Part shown: piece by piece, positions 60,335 to 64,000 of the stretch
Layout of the letters: every line of letters begins with the position of its first letter
Numbering within the stretch: the first letter of the stretch is position 1
Assembly (NCBI RefSeq): GCF_041200145.1
Contig: NZ_CP165734.1
Span: 2,170,001-2,234,000, forward strand
Direction: 5' to 3'
DNA from: Bradyrhizobium sp. LLZ17
GTDB lineage: Bacteria; Pseudomonadota; Alphaproteobacteria; Rhizobiales; Xanthobacteraceae
Length of the DNA: 64,000 nt
Position numbers and translations under genes: made by a program
The notes under the pieces: model-generated
The model's database searches: none
Told to the model about the DNA's origin: nothing
What the model saw: only the letters and a program-made list of their open reading frames with translations

Positions 60335-61306
60335 ATGAAGGCTTATGTCTACGGCTTTGACGGCGCTCAGATTTCCGACGTCGCTCAACCAACGCCTAAA
60401 GGCACGCAGGTGCTGGTCCGGGTCCGCGCCTGCGGGCTGAACCGCGCCGATACCGGCATGCGCAAGGGCCACGCCCATGGCGCGGCCGGCGGCGCCGGCA
60501 CCGTGCTCGGCATGGAATGGGCTGGCGAAGTCGCCGAGCTCGGGTCCGACGCGAAGGGCGTCAAGATCGGCGACCGCATCATGGGCTCGGGCGGCGCGGC
60601 GTTCGCCGAATACACGCTGGCCGACCACGGCCGGCTGTTCCGCGCGCCCTCGAACATGAATTTCGAGGAGGCCGCCACCCTCCCCGTCGCGCTTGCGACC
60701 ATGCACAACGCGGTCGTCACTGTGGGCGGCGTGCAGCCGGGGCAAGCCGTGCTGGTCCAGGGCGCGAGCTCCGGGGTCGGCCTGATGGCGATGCAGATCG
60801 CCAAGCTCAAGGGCGCCAGACTTGTGATCGGCTCCTCGACCGATGCCTATCGCCGCGGCCGACTCACGGAATATGGCGCCGACCTCGCCGTCGACTCCAC
60901 CGACCCCAAATGGGTCGACGAGGTGCTGAAAGTGACCAACGGCGAAGGCGTCGACCTCATCGTCGACCAGGTCTCCGGCAAAGTCGCCAACCAGAACCTT
61001 GCCGCGAGCAGGATCAAGGGCCGCATCGTCAATGTCGGCCGGCTCGGCGGCACCCATGCCGACTTCAACTTCGACCTGCATGCGGCGCGCCGCATCAGCT
61101 ATATCGGCGTGACCTTCCGCACCCGCACCATCGAAGAGGTCCGCGAGATCTTCGAGGAGGTCCGCAAGGACATCTGGGGCGCGGTCGAGTCGCGCAAGCT
61201 GCAACTGCCGATCGACAAGGTGTTCGCATTCGCCGACATCGACAAGGCGTTCGAGCACATGGAGGCGAACAAGCATCTGGGGAAGATTGTGGTGACCATG
61301 CCGTAG
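60335..61306 (+). CDS. Medium-chain zinc-independent alcohol dehydrogenase/quinone oxidoreductase
   Basis: 323 residues of the MDR superfamily: MKAYVYGFDGAQISDV, VRVRACGLNRADTGMRKG, VLGMEWAGEVAELG and the nucleotide motif VLVQGASSGVGLMAMQIAKL. The structural zinc cysteines are absent, as in quinone oxidoreductases, which use NADPH. The C-terminus ends HLGKIVVTMP. Substrate unknown; it follows the nitronate monooxygenase-like gene closely. Confidence 0.88.
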   Translation: MKAYVYGFDGAQISDVAQPTPKGTQVLVRVRACGLNRADTGMRKGHAHGAAGGAGTVLGMEWAGEVAELGSDAKGVKIGDRIMGSGGAAFAEYTLADHGRLFRAPSNMNFEEAATLPVALATMHNAVVTVGGVQPGQAVLVQGASSGVGLMAMQIAKLKGARLVIGSSTDAYRRGRLTEYGADLAVDSTDPKWVDEVLKVTNGEGVDLIVDQVSGKVANQNLAASRIKGRIVNVGRLGGTHADFNFDLHAARRISYIGVTFRTRTIEEVREIFEEVRKDIWGAVESRKLQLPIDKVFAFADIDKAFEHMEANKHLGKIVVTMP

Positions 61307-61327
61307 CGGTCGTTCCGGGGCGGTGTT

Positions 61328-61419
61328 GTAGGGTGGGCAAAGGCGCGTAGCGCCGTGCCCACCAACAGTGTCTCCTGATCAACGGTTTGCGGTGGGCACG
61401 CTAGCTTTGCCCACCCTAC
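61328..61419. repeat. Dispersed inverted repeat, family D
   Basis: GTAGGGTGGGCAAAG (61328-61342) and its complement (61405-61419) bracket 62 bp containing CGTGCCCACC / GGTGGGCACG. Relative of the element at 24061-24156. Confidence 0.75.
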
Positions 61420-61538
61420 GAGACCTGTCCTTGACCACCAGAAATGACACCAACGACAGTCCCGCTCCTGCAAATCACTCGCGACTACGCCTGTGGATCA
61501 TCGCTTGATGTTCACCCGGGGACTGCTAAATCCCCGCC

Positions 61539-62930
61539 ATGAGCGCACAGCACAGCAAGACATCGGTCGCGGCAGTCTCAATCCTTGCCAGCGGCGGCAT
61601 GGCGGCGGCCAAATTCGTGGTCGGCGTCGCGATCGGCTCACTGGCGCTGATCTCCGAGGCCCTGCACTCCTCGGTCGACCTGGTCGCGACCATCATCACC
61701 TGGGCGGTGGTGCGGGTCTCGGACAAGCCGGCGGACGACGAGCATCATTACGGCCACGGCAAGCTGGAAAGCATCTCGGCCCTCGGGGTCACCGCCCTGC
61801 TCTACGTGCTGGCCGGCGGCATCCTGGTTGAGGCCTATAGCCGGTTGCGCGAGGGAACCCCGCCACCGACGATCTCGGCCGTGCCGTTCGTCGTGCTGGT
61901 GATCGACATTCTGGTCAATCTCTGGCGCGCCCGCGCGCTGCACCGTGCAGCACGAGAGACACGGAGCCAGGCGCTGGCCGCAGACGCCCTGCATTTCGCC
62001 TCCGACGTCATGGGCTCGTTCGCCGTGATCATCGGTCTGATCCTCGCCGCCCTCGGCTTCTGGTGGGGCGACGCCGCGGCAGCCGCGGCCGTCGCCGTGA
62101 TGATCGCGGCTCTCGGCCTGCGCATGGCGGGCTCGACGGTGCAGACGCTGGTCGATCGCGCACCGGAGGGCGCACAGGAGAAGGCCACGGCCGCGATCGG
62201 CGGCGTGCCCGGCGTGATCGACGTCGAGCGGCTGCGGGTGCGCATGGTCGGCGCGACCACCTTCATCGACGCCATCGTAAAGGTGCCGCGGACCTATCCG
62301 ATCGACCGCGTCGAGGAGATCAAGCGCAAGGCGCAAGCAGCCGTGGACAAGGCGTTCGGCGATGCCGACCTCACCTTCACTGCCGTGCCGGTCGCGCGCG
62401 ACAACGAGACCGTGCGCGATCGCATCATGGTGATCGCGCATAATTCGGGCCTCGCCGTTCACCACGTCACGGTACACGAGTTGGGTACGATTCAAGACTC
62501 GGGCGGCAAGCTGATCGTCAGCATCGACCTCGAGGTCGGCGCAGAGATGCAGCTCGATGCCGCCCATGAGGTTGCCAACACGCTGGAGCGCAACATCCAG
62601 GAAGAGTTCGGCGCGGACGTCGAGGTCGACGTCCATATCGAGCCCTTGGAACCGGAACTGCCGTTCGGCGTCGATGCCGGGCCGGAACGGGTGCAAACCA
62701 TCGCAACAGCACTCACCGAATACGCCGCCGGCAGCGAGATCCACGACATTCATAATGTGCGCGTGCGCAACACCGATGCCGGCGAGATCGTAAATTTCCA
62801 CTGCCGCGCCGCGCCGTCGATGAGCGTGATCAAGGTGCACGAGCATGTCGACGCGATCGAGCGCGCGCTGCGCCGCGCTTTTCCAAGCGTGAAGCGCGTC
62901 ATCAGCCACGCCGAGCCGCCGCGCGCATGA
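61539..62930 (+). CDS. Cation diffusion facilitator with three C-terminal dimerisation domains
   Basis: 463 residues, far longer than the usual 300. The membrane part has six helices with metal ligands in SEALHSSVDLVATI and DALHFASDVMGS and a His-rich loop DEHHYGHGKLES. After it come three tandem copies of a ferredoxin-like cytoplasmic domain, starting near residues 218, 295 and 385 and ending HIEPLEP, then HAEPPRA. CDF proteins export divalent metals such as zinc, manganese or iron in exchange for protons. Specificity cannot be called. Confidence 0.9.
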   Translation: MSAQHSKTSVAAVSILASGGMAAAKFVVGVAIGSLALISEALHSSVDLVATIITWAVVRVSDKPADDEHHYGHGKLESISALGVTALLYVLAGGILVEAYSRLREGTPPPTISAVPFVVLVIDILVNLWRARALHRAARETRSQALAADALHFASDVMGSFAVIIGLILAALGFWWGDAAAAAAVAVMIAALGLRMAGSTVQTLVDRAPEGAQEKATAAIGGVPGVIDVERLRVRMVGATTFIDAIVKVPRTYPIDRVEEIKRKAQAAVDKAFGDADLTFTAVPVARDNETVRDRIMVIAHNSGLAVHHVTVHELGTIQDSGGKLIVSIDLEVGAEMQLDAAHEVANTLERNIQEEFGADVEVDVHIEPLEPELPFGVDAGPERVQTIATALTEYAAGSEIHDIHNVRVRNTDAGEIVNFHCRAAPSMSVIKVHEHVDAIERALRRAFPSVKRVISHAEPPRA

Positions 62931-63036
62931 TGCAGAAGGTGCGACGAGTCACACGTTCTCGTTTCGGACTCATCGCAAACGTAGTCGTACGGATAATGCG
63001 CGTGCGAAGTCTTCATTGGATAAGAATTATTTCGCG

Positions 63037-63051
63037 TTAACGTTTCGTTGA
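63037..63051. promoter_or_regulatory. CtrA-like box TTAA-N7-TTGA
   Basis: TTAA (63037-63040), seven bases, TTGA (63048-63051): one mismatch from the CtrA consensus TTAA-N7-TTAA, about 107 bp upstream of the sensor kinase start. A GACTC methylation-type site overlaps its end. Cell-cycle control of this kinase gene is possible. Confidence 0.35.
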
Positions 63052-63157
63052 CTCTCGACAGCCTGCGCAAACTGGATTCAAATCGCTGTGATCTCGAAAG
63101 CGATGTGGGGCTGCTTTCGGACAAGTATTGCAAGCAGGTTTTCAGGGGGCCGAAGGC

Positions 63158-64000
63158 ATGGCGCGCGCAGACGCCGCGAACGCGTGCGTCCAATCCGATT
63201 CGATCAAAGGATTGGCGCAATCGATCGCGAAACCTGCCTATCATAGGCTCCTGATCGCGGAGCCGGCGCTGCGCCGCGCCGTGCCCACGCTCATCATCGC
63301 CTTCCTCATCACGATCTGTCTCGGCGCCTTCGTCCAGGTCGTCGACCAGACGCGGCAGAAGCGGCTGGTGATCCAGAACGACATCTCGATGCTTGCCGAA
63401 CTGCTCGCCGAGCGCATCGACCGCCTCACCTCGTCCCGCGCGGAGCGGCTGAAGAGCATCGAGAACCTGCCGATCTTGCTGTCCGACATGATCCCGTCCC
63501 GGGCCAGAGTCTCGGGCCGCCACGTTGTCGTCACCTCGGCCGGCATCGAACGCCGCGTCCTCGCCCGCATTCCGATCGACAGCGATCCCTCGGGCAATGA
63601 CCATCTGCTCGATGCGATCACCACGGCACAGCTGCTTGCCGCGCCGCCGCGCGACAATGACGTCTCCAACATGACACTGCCGGACGGCAACGCCGCGCTC
63701 GCGACCTCGCGGCCGATCAAGTCGCTACCGGGACTCGTCACCGTGATCCAGGAGCGCAACGAGCCGATCTGGGGTTCGGACGCCGCGCTCTCGGTGACGC
63801 TGTCGGCGACCACCGGCTTCGTCGTCCTCATCCTCGGCTTCGCCTTCCACTGGCAATCGACCCGGGCCCGCGAAGGCGATCTGATCAACGACGCCGTGCG
63901 CGGCCGCATCGACACCGCGCTCAACCGCGGCCGCTGCGGCCTCTGGGACTGGGATTTGTCGCGCGGTCGGATCTTCTGGTCGCAATCGATGTTTTCGATG
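63158..64000 (+). CDS. PAS-domain sensor histidine kinase, N-terminal part
   Basis: 281 residues before the window ends; no stop is reached. A membrane helix (AVPTLIIAFLITICLGAFV) leads into a periplasmic sensor region of about 160 residues (coiled AELLAERIDRLTSSRAERLK, then mixed alpha/beta). A second membrane helix (TTGFVVLILGFAFHW) is followed by the start of a PAS domain (ALNRGRCGLWDWDLSRGRIF). GGGGG precedes the ATG at 63158. The architecture resembles PleC/DivJ/PdhS-type kinases of alphaproteobacteria, but the kinase core lies outside the window. Confidence 0.8.
   Translation, partial: MARADAANACVQSDSIKGLAQSIAKPAYHRLLIAEPALRRAVPTLIIAFLITICLGAFVQVVDQTRQKRLVIQNDISMLAELLAERIDRLTSSRAERLKSIENLPILLSDMIPSRARVSGRHVVVTSAGIERRVLARIPIDSDPSGNDHLLDAITTAQLLAAPPRDNDVSNMTLPDGNAALATSRPIKSLPGLVTVIQERNEPIWGSDAALSVTLSATTGFVVLILGFAFHWQSTRAREGDLINDAVRGRIDTALNRGRCGLWDWDLSRGRIFWSQSMFSM

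Overview
The window looks like chromosomal DNA of a Bradyrhizobium-type alphaproteobacterium (order Hyphomicrobiales). The reasons are high GC, dense operons with ATGA overlaps, ChvE-GguAB and YtfQRT-YjfF sugar transporters, several families of short palindromic intergenic repeats, DUF1236 and other small rhizobial proteins, and a full oxalate/glyoxylate gene set. I saw no rRNA, tRNA, CRISPR array, insertion sequence or prophage.

Layout. (1) 1-15.2 kb, mostly minus strand: end of a SorC-type regulator/HAD phosphatase operon, a GrlR-like protein, then a long co-directional sugar block. That block holds YtfQRT-YjfF importer, FadR-type regulator, Gfo/Idh/MocA sugar 1-dehydrogenase, mutarotase, SMP-30 lactonase and the ChvE-GguAB importer. 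An FAH-family protein resembling 2-keto-3-deoxy-pentonate dehydratases lies upstream. Together they suggest oxidative, non-phosphorylative use of arabinose, galactose or a related sugar. (2) 15.3-24.0 kb: an unusual redox/transport locus. It has a HEAT-repeat protein, a two-cluster ferredoxin, an AprA/fumarate-reductase-like flavoprotein, a ferredoxin-NADP reductase, a DUF971 protein, a Crp/Fnr-type regulator and a taurine/nitrate-type ABC importer whose binding protein carries a C-terminal NosL-like domain. Three promoter regions in this locus share a CAAYTARTYG motif. I consider this the best candidate for an undescribed system. (3) 24.2-30.4 kb: YeiH-type exporter, alanine dehydrogenase with a divergent Lrp regulator, a 2-hydroxyacid dehydrogenase and the two sulfopyruvate-decarboxylase-like subunits, which together suggest C3-sulfonate metabolism. 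(4) 31.4-37.0 kb: glyoxylate salvage (glxR, hyi, gcl) and adenine deaminase. (5) 37.1-55.5 kb: NYN-LOTUS protein, IclR regulator, then the oxalate region: NDP-forming acyl-CoA synthetase, GntR regulator, oxc, frc, two oxalate/formate antiporters, a CBS-domain protein, and a PanE-family reductase that could be an oxalyl-CoA reductase. Small proteins, cspA, an AHSA1 protein and an Hsp70-like protein are interspersed. Six copies of a 17-bp palindrome, TGGYAT-N5-ATRCCA, mark a probable GntR regulon that includes a 45-codon gene. (6) 55.8-64 kb: coiled-coil and membrane proteins, a permuted papain-like exported protein, nitronate monooxygenase-like and quinone-oxidoreductase-like enzymes, a CDF transporter with three C-terminal domains, and the start of a PAS sensor kinase.

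How the parts could work together: oxalate enters through OxlT, is activated to oxalyl-CoA by Frc or possibly the NDP-forming ligase, and is either decarboxylated by Oxc or reduced to glyoxylate by the PanE homologue. Glyoxylate would then enter Gcl-Hyi-GlxR about 18 kb away. This is inference from gene content.

Caution: five otherwise well-conserved genes (fpr-like, crp-like, gcl, frc, oxlT1) contain six single-base indels, five clearly in homopolymer runs and one (oxlT1) next to one. Sequencing or consensus error is the likeliest explanation, so they are annotated as CDS with frameshifts and not as dead genes.
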